Assembly: GCA_033980235.1 (NCBI GenBank)
Contig: CM067075.1
Span: 20,286,844-20,350,843 of the forward strand
Reading direction: 5' to 3'
Length of the DNA stretch: 64,000 nucleotides
Source: Diadema setosum
Lineage: Eukaryota > Echinodermata > Echinoidea > Diadematoida > Diadematidae
The notes below the pieces were generated by a model. It had not been told where the DNA came from, did no database searches, and saw only the letters and a program-made list of their open reading frames with translations. Of the stretch, positions 23,640 to 34,046 are shown piece by piece. Numbering within the stretch: the stretch's first letter is position 1; each line of letters begins with the position of its first letter. The translations under genes and the position numbers were made by a program.

Positions 23640-24600
23640 ATTGGCTTGTGGGATTTCAGACGCATTGATGGCAGGTTCCGCGGGACAAACTGTTATAAAC
23701 CCAAAAAACCATTGCATCTTATTGGCTGAGAACAAATTTGTCAAACAAAACGCTTCATGAAATGCCCCCAGGTCAGGTTATCAGGTTATCATGATTGGAA
23801 GCCAAGATCAGGGTATGCGTAGACGGCAATGGGGACACTTGCCATCCCTTCCTTCCAGCGTAAGGAGGGAGAGTGATTGAGCACCAGTGAAGGAGGGTAG
23901 ACTTCCTTAGCCTATTAGTATGCCTGCCACAGAAGGCTACCTTGAACATATAGCGTTGGCAAGATGGTTGCTAAGATGGAAGGCATGGGCCTAATGGTAA
24001 TCTTGTAAAGGTTGAGGCAAAGTCTCCAGAAGGAGCAATTACTCCTTTATTGTCTTGAGATGGGTCAGTACTCGGCAAATGTCTTTCAAGGACCTTCTAT
24101 GAGACGTAAGGGTAAGATCATCTGCACGAGCAAACTTCCTTCATGAAGTGATTATCATGTCACCATGTTAAAAGGAGTGGAGATAGTTTATAGCCATCTT
24201 GGAGGAGACCATCATTCAGAGTCCTCAGTCAGTTGGTCTGCGAAATCCTGAAGCTGCAAGTGCTGAAGATTAAAGATACATGTAAGCTGCGTGAAGTTGT
24301 TATAGCGCTGCTTTCAGAATGAGGCAGCACTTTAGAAATCTTAGAGCCTCCCTGGACATCATACGCAAAGACATTCACTCCGAGAAAATTGGTTGTAAAA
24401 TCCATCTATCTCGAGAACAGTGAAGCCTTATCACGTATCATGGCCACATTTAGGCAACAATGTCAGAATGTCTATTGTCAGATAGCTCTGTGGAAGGTTG
24501 CTGGTAAGGTTGGCCTTTGGATCTTCTGTAACGGAGTGCTCAGGCAAGTCCCCGTGTCTTTACCTTCTCTCTATGGCAAGATCACCCAGTGACCCCTAAG
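23640..24600 (-). pseudogene. possible decayed LINE reverse transcriptase
   Basis: On the minus strand near 24,050-24,140 a broken frame reads RADDLTLTSHRRSLKDICRV, then AFHLSNHLANA. This resembles the ADD active-site box and the following Q-x-CAFHL region of jockey/CR1-type reverse transcriptases. No longer homologous stretch is readable, so this is a weak call. It lies within the core of the foldback element. Confidence 0.3.
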
Positions 24601-24839
24601 TACCATGTAAGGCAATTGCAGGACTGCAGGGGTCGCGGTCGGGCAGGGCTGGGCAGCAGCAGAGGTGGGGGCAAACAGGTGTAAAACAAGCCCCTTGACT
24701 AAAATGGACTCATCCCATTATATTCATCATGAATCACCTGCATTGTACTAACATTGGTAAATATTCCATAATTCCACAATTCATCACTGAAGGAAAGGTA
24801 AGAGCAGTGTGCTCATCTCCAGACACAAAAATGTGTCAA

Positions 24840-25200
24840 TTTTACGGGTGCTGCTCGTTATTCCGAAGGTTCGCTATTTCGAAGGTTCGTTATTCCGAAG
24901 GGTCGTCAATCCGAGACACACAAATTCCCTATACCTAGCATGCCTAGAGGTTCGTTAATCCGAAAATGAAAAAGGGTTCGTAACAGCATGAACTTGGTGT
25001 ACTTGCCACTGTAAAATTTGTTACAGCTCGTTATTCCGAAGGTTCGTCATTCCAAAGATTCATTAATCCGAAAATGAAATCCGGAAAAATGAACCTTCGG
25101 ACTAACGAATCTTCGGATTAAAGAGTCTTTGGAATAACGAACCTTCGGAATAACGAGCTGTAACCAATTTTACAGTGGCAAGTACACAAGTTCATGCTAT
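24840..25200. repeat. TTCGTTATTCCGAA module cluster 3 with a long palindrome
   Basis: Modules GTTATTCCGAAGGTTCG occur repeatedly. From about 25,004 to 25,195 the sequence is a near-perfect inverted repeat: AACTTGGTGTACTTGCCACT on the left is answered by AGTGGCAAGTACACAAGTT on the right, with arms of about 85-90 bp and a centre near 25,083. Each module is itself partly self-complementary. Confidence 0.85.
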
Positions 25201-26720
25201 TACGTTTTTCACCAGCCTTGAGCAAATAGGTGAAAAATCACGCCATCACAGAACCAGTGGTAAATCTGATCTACTTTATACAGATCAGACAGAAGGTCAT
25301 TTTGTCATTCGTATTTTCAAGGAAATCATACTCTGGGTGAACATGAAAAACTTTTTTTTTTTTTTTAAATATCAGAGATTTGAGGGAAGGAAGTGGGGTG
25401 GTCCCTTTTTCAACTTTCCCCTGCCTCATGTTCTTTCTCGGAAGAGGGGATTGAAAAGTTTGTATAATATCGCTTTTAGATTAGAGTTATTTTAGGTAGT
25501 TCGATATTTTAGACAGTTATTTGGAAATTTCATTTGTGTTATCATGTGAGATTTAGCTTCAGTAAATCAGAGTAAATTTTATGATGTTGAACATCTCAAT
25601 GCAAGTGATTATCAAATGTTCATGTCTAGTAATTCAAATAAACGATCGTGATGTTGGCATCAATTCAAGTTTTGTTGGGCTTTTTCCCAAATTCCTTGGG
25701 AAAAATCCAGATTGAGGAAGCAAATTTGGATGATTGCATCACAAATAAAACAGCCTTTTGTTAGTAACAACCTTCTGATTTCTTCTGATTTCTAATCAGC
25801 ACCCAAATTGATAAAAAGTGTTGTTGTATGACAGAAAAAAAAAGAAGAAGAGAAAATTCGTTTTATTTCCGTGTACATCTTATCGTTTATATTGTACAGG
25901 GGTATATGAGTGGAATTCATTTTGAATTTTTGTATTAAGAAGAACATATAAGTTACAAAGAATATATTTTCTGTTTGTTTGTTTGTTTGCTCGTGTTGCA
26001 AGTGGCACTAATCAGATTTGCATTGCACATGCAAAACTTGATAACAGCGTAGGTATGTGACTGGAAAAACAACAAATTCGTCTTCCATTTCTATGCATAT
26101 TTTGTTTTTTGCCATTCATAAAGTACATGAGTGTAGGAATGGCGGTCATTTTGAATTGAAAATAAGCTTAAAATACTAAATGTACCTACATTAAATGAAA
26201 ATTTTCTTACATGTGCAAATAGAATTACTCAAAGAACAAAAATTGTAAAAAGTTTGATGGAATAATCGGTCATAAAATTGACATGAATAGGATTATCATG
26301 GCCAAATTAGCATATCTGGCGGCCATTTTGGATTTTTGCATTTTGCCGAAAATGCTCAAGGTTACTCGAGTGGCATCAATCGGATTTGGAATCAGCACCC
26401 TCGAATTGACAAGAAACCATAAAAATAAAAAAAAAAACATTGTATATATCGAAAAACAAGGTTACGTGCACTCTCTATGGAGCCTAGCCTAGACTAATTA
26501 GGTTTGGTAGCTCCGAGCAAGCCCTATCAGATAAAACAATCAGAATCGATTAAAAGTACTTAGCATTTGTGTGTGTGTGTGTGTGTGTGTGTGTTTGAAG
26601 AAATTACCACACACGTATCTGCCTACGGAGCCTGTTTCATACACTGTCATATAGTCCCATCGCGAACTATGACGGGGACAAAAAGTCTGGCCTCTAAGAC
26701 TAACTTACGCGTACATTCAA

Positions 26721-27141
26721 TATCATAATTAAAATGCAGAAGGCTGCCGTTAATCACTTCTGGATAATGATCGAGCTCTTCTATCGGCAATTATTACTTT
26801 GTCAGTGGCAAAGCTATTCCAGTGCTCGCTGTAGGGTCAAGGGTCAAGGGTAACTTTTTTTTTTTTTTAATGTTATGATATTCTTTATTTGAATTTCTAC
26901 AACTATTGAATAACTCTATATCATGTACCGCCTCTTTCCGCTCTTCTTCATTGTGACAATGTCAATCCCAATCCCGGCCCCAATTTACCTGAAGCATCCA
27001 AGGATAGACTGCAATATTCATGTGAGTACCTAGGTAGCACACGAGATCAATGTACAGATATGAAGGTGTGGCCTCAAACACAGAAGGTCATAACAGACTT
27101 GGGAATCAAACCTAAACCTAAATCACACAGGGGATGTACCA
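26721..27141. other. spacer between the two palindromic regions
   Basis: Contains a T12 run and TTATGATATTCTTTATTTGAATTTC (near 26,875), which recurs at about 61,675-61,695. That suggests another dispersed repeat end. No gene. Confidence 0.45.
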
Positions 27142-27664
27142 TCCCTAAATATAAAAGCGACCCTAAATGTAATACACCTTAACCCTAAACGTAATAACAA
27201 CCCTAAATGTAATAATCAAATCAACCCTAAATGTAATACATTTTAACCCTAAATGTAATACATGTCAACCCTAAATGCAATATCGACCCTAAATGTAATA
27301 TCGACCCTAAATGTAATATTTTTAACCCTAAATGTACTATCAACCCTTAATGTAATATATCTTAACCCTAAAATGTAATAACGACCCTAAATGTAAACAC
27401 AACCCTAAATACAATACGCCTTAACCCTAAATGTAGTACCTTTTAACGCTAAATGTAATAATCGAGTCAACCCTAGATATAATACATGTACATTTTAACT
27501 CTAAATGTAATAACAGGAGACAACCCTTAATGTGATATATGTCAACCTTAATGTAATATCGCCCCTAAAATGTAATGATTTTTACCCCAAAATGTAATAT
27601 CTACCCTAAAAGTAATAACAACCCTTAATGTAGTACACCATTTACCCTAATGTAATAACAATCC
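27142..27664 (+). repeat. CCCTAAATGTAAT minisatellite, block 1
   Basis: A degenerate tandem array of about 16-19-bp units built on AACCCTAAATGTAATA. Each good unit, read on the other strand, contains TTAGGG. It continues after the LTR insertion at 28,629, and an opposite-orientation array lies at 31,981-32,635. Confidence 0.9.
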
Positions 27665-28628
27665 TGTCACAAATGTACACACTAGTAGTTATGTACATGT
27701 ATGATATACTGTATGCATGGCTGTTTTAATGTGTAGATACACAGGTCGACCAGATTAATGGAGAACATTCTATCTTGTATAGATATAGTACATACAGGCT
27801 GACCAGATCAGTGGAGAATTTTCTAGGTGGTATACAATGTAACTACAGTACATGCATGTGACAGGAAATACATTATAGCTCACTCAATCTAGAATGATTT
27901 CACCCATTCCAGAATGTTCTAGGAAGTACTTACATATTTGACTGAGTGAGGCATTGTCCCTGTAGCCCAATGTGATTGGTAGTTATTTTTGGCAATGATG
28001 TTATGCACATAGTTAGGCAGTGAGTCATCCGGGATTCCTGGAACTTGGACTTGCTAGTATGTTCAAGTGTGTGGCCCCAGGTTGGAGAAAATTACAGAAT
28101 GTACTAGAAAGGGGTGAATGGATATAAAAGCAGGAGAAATTCTGCAGTAGGCAGAGTACCCAACACCTCTGCTCTGAGAGTTACGTCACTTCTGGCTCTG
28201 AAGCGACTTGTTATAGTCAGTCCTGTGTTACCTGCTGACCTGTTATGTTTGTGGAGATAAGGCCTGGGAGACATTTTGCCTGTAGAGAATTAATTTTGTC
28301 TACATTGGAGATAGACTCCATATTTTAATGTCAACGGATATTGCTACGGCAAAGCTGTGACAGGCTGGACTCCAAGCTGGACAATTAAAGTGAATCATCA
28401 TTCAACGCATCAACTGGACGTGGTCGTCATAACGTTGGATTCTGCACATTTCGCCGTGGACGTATATCCTGGATCTTTACCCCGGATTTATACCGAGGAT
28501 TATCGCAACCTGCGCCTCTGGATTTACGTCGGAGGTGTCATCCACAATATCACTGTTAATAAACCGCCTGAACATTAGTTGATTGTTTCTTTTGTGCGAT
28601 CATTCTCTGAGTGATTTTGGTCGTAGCA
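27665..28628 (+). mobile_element. solo LTR, 964 bp
   Basis: The unit begins TGTCAC and ends GTAGCA (TG...CA) and is flanked on both sides by ATCC (27,661-27,664 and 28,629-28,632). It interrupts an otherwise continuous minisatellite. Inside are a 53-bp tandem duplication (ACAGGTCGACCAGATTAATG at 27,741, ACAGGCTGACCAGATCAGTG at 27,794) like a U3 enhancer, a TATAAAA box at 28,123-28,129 and AATAAA at 28,558-28,563. That U3-R-U5 order is what an LTR retrotransposon terminal repeat shows. No internal coding region is present, so it is a solo LTR left by recombination. The 73-codon frame at 28,357-28,578 is LTR sequence. The superfamily cannot be told from the LTR alone. Confidence 0.8.
28123..28129 (+). 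promoter_or_regulatory. TATA box of the solo LTR
   Basis: TATAAAA about 460 bp into the LTR and about 430 bp before its AATAAA. It could still drive transcription into the neighbouring minisatellite. Confidence 0.6.
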
Positions 28629-28862
28629 ATCCTAAATGTAATATCGACCCTAAATGTAATACATTTTGACGCTAAATGTAATTACGACCTTAAATGTAAT
28701 ACACCTTAACCCTATCAAAATGTAATAACACCCCTAAATGTAACATATTGTAATGCCAAGTGTAATAATCAAATGAACTGTAATAAGCCGGAGAAAACCC
28801 TAAATGTAATGCATGCTAACCCTAACTGTAATACTTTTTGACCCCTAAATTTAATATCTACC
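28629..28862 (+). repeat. CCCTAAATGTAAT minisatellite, block 2
   Basis: Continuation of block 1 beyond the solo LTR, same orientation, with the same unit and more decay toward the right. Confidence 0.85.
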
Positions 28863-29149
28863 CCTTTTCTGTATGAGACTCTAGGATTTTAAATGATTTA
28901 TATTAAAGAAGCTTTAGTAGTCGCCAGTCTCATCATGCAATAGGCATTGGCACGTGCTACTCCAAATTACATATTTAGTAAGTCCAGTTGACTAGATTTA
29001 TTGATATCATTCCAAAAAGGACATGGTTCCTTTTGCTTTACGGGTACTGCTGCCTTCATTTCATGTACCCTCCCCACGACCAATTTCCCCAGTATAGTGT
29101 CAAAATAGGTGCAGTAAAGTGATCGCAAGGAGTAGTGAACATGGGGTCA
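28863..29149. other. unassigned segment inside the palindromic region
   Basis: No gene or known repeat recognised. It occupies the position corresponding to 31,490-31,970 on the other side, but no inverted match is obvious. Confidence 0.4.
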
Positions 29150-29275
29150 TCCCACGAGACCGACACCCACAAGTCATACGGTCCACGAGACCGACATCAA
29201 AAATAGGTCCATGAGTCATACTGCCCATGAGTTATACGGATCACGAGTCATACAGCCCATGAGTTCAGTGGCGTA
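29150..29275 (+). repeat. CACGAGACCGACAC / GAGTCATAC minisatellite, left copy
   Basis: Short mixed tandem units: CACGAGACCGACA twice, then variants of CCATGAGTCATACAG. The reverse complement of the same mixture forms the larger array at 31,130-31,480. Confidence 0.85.
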
Positions 29276-30240
29276 TCTAGGGGGGGGGGGGGGGCACGTG
29301 CCCCGGGCGCCACTTTTTGGGGGCGCCGAAAACGAAAAAAAGAAAAAAAAAAGAAAAAAAAACGAAGAAGAAAAAGAAAAAAAGAAGGGAAAAGAAGAAG
29401 AAGAAGAAGAAGAAGAAGAAGAAAAAAAAAACTCGCCCGGACCGGGAAGGAGGGAGAACGGGAGTGGGGGGGGGGGGGGGGGAGAAAACCAAATCAAACA
29501 AGATTAAAACAAAAAATGACAATGTTTATTGTGTTCATACAGGAATTCCATGTTTTGTAAACTGAAATTTTGGCTCGCTCGTTGCGCTCGCTCGCCAGAA
29601 TTCATATAAAGAGAAAAAAGAAGATAAGAACAAAACGTGACGATGACGCGGACAAAATGACAATGTATATTGTGTTCACACATGCCATCGTTAGAAGGCA
29701 AAATGTTACACGGAGCAGCGGCTGCAATTTTATTTCTTTCGTTCTGAAGCGATCGCCTATTGGATCAAACGAGGGCGCCAAAGGTGTCGAACATACGGGG
29801 GGGGGGGGGGGCGCAAAAAACCAAATCAAACAAGATAAGAACAAAACGCGGAAATACACAAATTTCGGCTCACTCGCGCGTACTAATTTAGAGTATTTTT
29901 TCTTTCAAGTCCTCAGTTTGTTGGTATAAATCGTTATCTATAAGGCCGTCACCATTAATTTTCTTGATTACAATTGTAAGATTTAATAAGCAAAAAATGA
30001 CAAGAATTCCATGTTTTGTAGGCTGAAATACAGCGCTCGCTCGCCAAAATTTATCACAAAAGAAAACTAAGAACAAAACGTGTTGATGACGCGGAAATAT
30101 ACAAAAATTTTCGGCTCGCTCGCTGCGCTCGCTCGCCAAAATCTATCTAAATTTATTACATATAAATCACCCTCATCTATAAGGCCGTCACTATATCTTT
30201 ATTAGAATTGTAAGATTTAATAAGCAAAAAAAAAAAATGT
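29276..30240. mobile_element. G-rich element with GCTCGCTNCGCTCGC modules
   Basis: Starts with GTGGCGTATCTAG and a G15 run, then GCACGTGCCCCGGGCGCC. A/G-rich tracts (GAAGAA)n, further G17 and G15 runs, and several copies of an AACAAAACG...GGCTCGCTCGTTGCGCTCGCTCGC module follow (near 29,570, 29,868, 30,030 and 30,115). The poly-K and poly-E frames here are artefacts. It resembles composite non-autonomous repeats; ends and target duplications are not resolved. Confidence 0.45.
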
Positions 30241-31129
30241 ATGAAAAAACGATAGAGGACAAGAACGATGAATGGTTAAATTTTAGGTGCCATCGTGCTA
30301 TATTTAATAGGCTTTCCTAATTTCTAAATAGACGGTGGACAGGATCTAAGTTTTTTTTTTTGCCCTTTTCTTAGTCGTTTCAATAGTTAAGTAGGCTTTA
30401 TTAGGTACTAGTATCCTACCTGCCTGCTTTTACCCGCCTGCTTAGAGTTTAATTTGTAAGTTTCTCTTTAAGTATGATGTATGAAATTCAAAGGATGATT
30501 TCTTTTTTTATCGCAGTGATTCATCTCGATTTCAGTGGCTTGTGTTTGTAAAATTATTCTTCTAAAAACGGTACATTTTTCATGAAATAGAAAATCTGTT
30601 TTCATGGATGCATCTTCTTTTTCCGAATTATTAACGTTGCCTTAATTGACGATTACATTATTTTCTGTGAATTTATAACATTTCAATGACTTTGCAGATG
30701 ACTACCCCACCCCCATCATGTAAAGCAGGTGTGCACTACAACACTGACCATTTTGTGAATAATTTTCTTGTAGTGAACTTCATTTCATACCTGGGTATTT
30801 TTCTAGTTGGTTGATCTGAATGTCCACATCATTTCATCATTTTTTTTTTTCTAGGTATAGGTGTGTACCGGTATTGGCTTTTTTCAGATAGGGAAACGAG
30901 GGTGTTTTGGCATTTTCGAAAGTAATGTTGGAACATCTCATGCGCTTTTACTGAATTTTGTTTATTTTTTTCACAAACACTCACATACGCAAACACAATT
31001 AAACATCTTTAACCGTTCAGGGCGTGATTGAGGGCAATTGACGAGGTAATACCCTAGCAACTCTCCTTTCTATCTCTTACACCTTCTTTATGCCATTACC
31101 TGGACAATTAAAGGTTGCGCTGTTCATCC
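30241..31129. other. no gene seen
   Basis: AT-rich DNA near the centre of the palindromic region; a few T-runs, no supported coding sequence or repeat. Confidence 0.5.
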
Positions 31130-31485
31130 TGTCGGTCTCGTAGGCCTTCTTTGCCTAAAAAGTGTCGGTCTCGTGGGCCTCTTTTACCTAGTGTCGGTCT
31201 AGTGAGCCTTTCAAGCGTAGTGTCGGTCTCGTGGGCTTTCTTTGCTTAGTGTCGGTCTCGTGAGCCTTTTGTGCTTAGTGTCGAACTCATGGGCTGTATA
31301 ACTCGTGGGCTTATTTTACTTGATGTCGAACTCATGGGCTTTATTTTCTCAGTGTCGGACTTGTGGGCTGTATAACTAGTGGGCTGTATGCCTTGTGATC
31401 TGTATGACTCGTGGGCTGTATGACTTGTGAGCTGTATGATTTGTGGGCTGTATGACTAGTGGGTGTCGGTCTCGTGACGTGCACC
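31130..31485 (-). repeat. GTGTCGGTCTCGTGGGC / GGGCTGTATGACT minisatellite, right copy
   Basis: About 8 units of roughly 33-38 bp with GTGTCGGTCTCGTGGGC, grading into about 8 units of roughly 18 bp with GTGGGCTGTATGACT. It is the reverse complement of the short array at 29,150-29,275. Confidence 0.9.
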
Positions 31486-31980
31486 CGTGAACATAAGGCT
31501 AATTGATATGCTCTCCTGTCAATGTGGGACAGATATTTCTTTATTGAAATATGATATAGATATCTGTGGTTCATGAAGAAATTGCGAAATCTTTCTAAAT
31601 CTTTCTAATTTCTAATTTTCTAATTATTAATCTACTCGCTCTACCTATCATCCGCGTTTCGTCAGTAGGTATATGTGTTTGTTTTTCTTGCAATATTATT
31701 CATATTCAGATGTTCCTTGCAAAACATTTTACCCATCTATTTTTTTTTCATTGTCAAGAAAACTGTAAACAATCACTAACACAGAATGACAACTGGAAGA
31801 CACAATGTTTGTTATATTGTATGACAAAGGTAATAGAATTAAAAACTATGTCACACGGACCTAATTAACGTTGTAGGAAACAGAGGAACAAATAAGACTT
31901 TGTGTGAACTTCATCTGGGTAAACAATAAAAACAAATCTAAACAACTATATTGCTGCTCTTAAAAGATGCGGTCAAGATA
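31486..31980. other. no gene seen
   Basis: AT-rich spacer between the two right-hand minisatellites. Nothing recognised. Confidence 0.5.
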
Positions 31981-32635
31981 TTAAATTTAGGGTTAGGATG
32001 TATTATATCTATAGGATGGATATTACATTTATGGTTAAACATTACTACAGTTAGTATTACAGTTGATTGGAAATAAACTATGATTGAATTGAATTGAATT
32101 GAATTGAATTGAATTGAATTGAATTGTTAGGGTCGATATTACATTGAGGGAAGACATGCATTACATATAGGGTTGTTATTACATTTACGGTTAAGATGTA
32201 TTACATTTAGGGTTAAAGTGTATTACATTTAGCTTGACACGATTATTACATTAAGCGTTAAAATGTATCACATTTAGTGTCGATATTACATTTAGGGTTG
32301 ACATGTACTACATTTAAGGTTTTTATTATTAGGGTTAAGTTGTATTACATTTAGGGTGAAGATGTACTACATTTAGGGTTGATATTACTTTTAGGGTTAA
32401 AAATTATTACATTTGGAGTAGATATTACATTTAGGATTTTCATCTATTACATTTAGGGTTGTCTCCGGTAATTACTTTTAGGGTCAAAATGTATTACATT
32501 TAGGGTTGACTCCATTATTACATTTAGCGTTAAAATGTATTGCATTTAGGGTTGTTATCACGTTTAGGGTTATAGTGTATTACATTTAGGGTCGATATTA
32601 CATTTAGCGTTGATATTACATTTAGGGGTGATACA
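31981..32635 (-). repeat. ATTACATTTAGGGTT minisatellite, block 3 (inverted)
   Basis: Reverse-orientation counterpart of the arrays at 27.1-28.9 kb. Units of about 16-19 bp, many with TTTAGGGTT. It is interrupted at about 32,063-32,127 by a tiny LINE tail. Confidence 0.9.
32063..32127 (+). mobile_element. extremely 5'-truncated LINE insertion
   Basis: GATTGGAAATAAACTATG followed by eight or so GAATT units, inside the minisatellite. The first part equals the last bases of the LINE end at 5232-5250 (TTGATTGGAAATAAACTATG), so only about 20 bp of element plus tail was inserted. Confidence 0.7.
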
Positions 32636-32689
32636 GGGGAAAGTGTGGTGGTAAATCAACAAAGATGTCCTCCACTCTTGCTTATGCAC

Positions 32690-33250
32690 AGTTAGTAGAC
32701 CCAATGTTGGCCAAAAGATTCCAGTAATCTATAGACGTAGAGTAAGAAAGATTCATCTAATATTCAACAATTATGCCATGACTGCAGAGAGGAAAGATTC
32801 ATCACCAACATTGATATTCGTCACTATCATCAGTCTTGTGTAAGAGGATTCGATATCCATACAGCGTCATATTCGAATGTCCGATCTTTATAATCTCACA
32901 ATTGTGGCCACTCACAAAAATGCAGATGCCATCGCCCTCTGGAACAATATTCCTTACCTGAGTGCTCTCTCTCCTTAAATCACCGTAGAGGACGACCTGG
33001 AGGTGGAGTAGCAATAATTATACGCTAAGCACCATCTTAAACCAAGTCTTCTGTCTGTCAAAGTACCATTCAACATTGAAACTATATGGTTGCATCTGAG
33101 ACCACAACGTTTACCTCGACAGTTATCTTAGAGTCTCATTGTCTGTGATATGATGTATCGACCATCAGATGATCTACAACTGACGCACTAATGCTTCAGT
33201 ATCCTGAAGCGGGAATATCGTTCATGAAGGATTTCAACGATTTGAATCTT
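32690..33250 (+). pseudogene. decayed LINE endonuclease (APE) domain
   Basis: Broken plus-strand frames keep the order of an APE-type endonuclease of jockey/CR1-like LINEs. SNVRSL lies near 32,873 and KNADAIAL near 32,918. HRRGRPGGGVAIII starts near 32,979. VPFNIETIWLHLRPQRLPRQL begins near 33,066, and YPEAGISFMKDFNDLN runs near 33,201-33,248. Several stops and frameshifts make it non-functional. It lies just outside the minisatellite and points the same way as the tiny LINE tail within it. Confidence 0.6.
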
Positions 33251-33570
33251 GAAGTGATTCTTGCTTATTTATTAATTAATTAATTAATTAATTTATTTAT
33301 TTATTTGATTATTTGTTTGTTTTGTTTTGTTTCAGTAGGATAGCTCTGCTAGTTGCTACACTGTTATTCTCACAGGCCCTACATATACAGCACTGTACAT
33401 CACAAAATACACACATTATAGACACATAAAGAATAACATAATATGTACTCCCAATTACGGTACACTTACAACATAGCCAGCTATAGTTGAGTATTGTGGA
33501 GGTAGAAAAAAACATGAATAACTCCATCTTTACTATTACAATTCACTGATAAGTGATTTATTTGGATCTC

Positions 33571-33577
<7 letters not shown>
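33251..33577. repeat. TTAA/TTTA-rich run and LINE-like 3' segment
   Basis: (ATTA)n and (TTTA)n to about 33,305, then TTTGTTTTGTTTCAGTAGGATAG and unique sequence. Possibly the antisense 3' end of another LINE. No gene. Confidence 0.45.
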
Positions 33578-33634
<57 letters not shown>

Positions 33635-34046
33635 ACTCAAACGTCTGCTTAGCAGGTAATTATTTTATTTAGTTTATTTACGATATATGTTTGATAATTT
33701 TTATTGTATGATATGTTTGTATGCTACCATATACTCACTATATACTTATTTACAGTTACACATTGTTGAATGTGTTGCAAAGTGCCAAAAAATATTGCCA
33801 AGTATGCCATGTAACTATTAACTCATGCTCAACTTATATTTGATATATTGTGTTTATGACTTCAGATTTGTTATTCTCAAAAACATATAATTCGTTTCGT
33901 AAACAGATATTAAAGCTGAAGAAGACCACGGTCGAAAGCTTCACAACTCTGCCGGTTTCATGCGACATCTTCTGTTATCTACATTGTCTCAACTATAATT
34001 TCATTTAATATGACAGAGGCGTACGGTAGGAATATCAGCATCATCA

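Larger units (their letters stand above)
21240..26720. mobile_element. 5.5-kb foldback element with kilobase inverted arms
   Basis: Left arm about 21,240-22,610, right arm about 25,790-26,720, in opposite orientation. Matching landmarks, each followed by its inverted partner: TGTACGCGTAAG (21,268) and CTTACGCGTACA (26,704); GTCCCCGTAATAGTTCGCGA (21,305) and its mirror near 26,665; (CA)n at 21,378 and (GT)n at 26,568; CCAAAATGGCCGCCAAATTTG (22,107) and its mirror near 26,320; TTCAAAATGGCCGCCATTCC (22,281) and its mirror near 26,140. The left arm has extra internal sequence (21,600-21,830). The core (22,610-25,790) carries G-runs, a possible decayed LINE and a TTCGTTATTCCGAA palindrome. No intact transposase is seen. 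Confidence 0.75.

Noticed and set aside
28357..28578. 73-codon protein-like frame
   Set aside because: It lies wholly inside the R region of the solo LTR and is not continued by splice sites.
29211..29565. Poly-Glu and poly-Lys open frames
   Set aside because: They come from A/G-rich tracts and G-runs in a repeat; no domain, no splice sites.
31130..31485. CRISPR-like array of repeats and spacers
   Set aside because: Spacers are short, related to each other and grade into a second repeat, in clearly eukaryotic DNA; it is a minisatellite.
27142..32635. True interstitial telomere array
   Set aside because: TTAGGG occurs once per 16-19-bp unit, not in tandem, so it is a minisatellite with a telomere-like hexamer.
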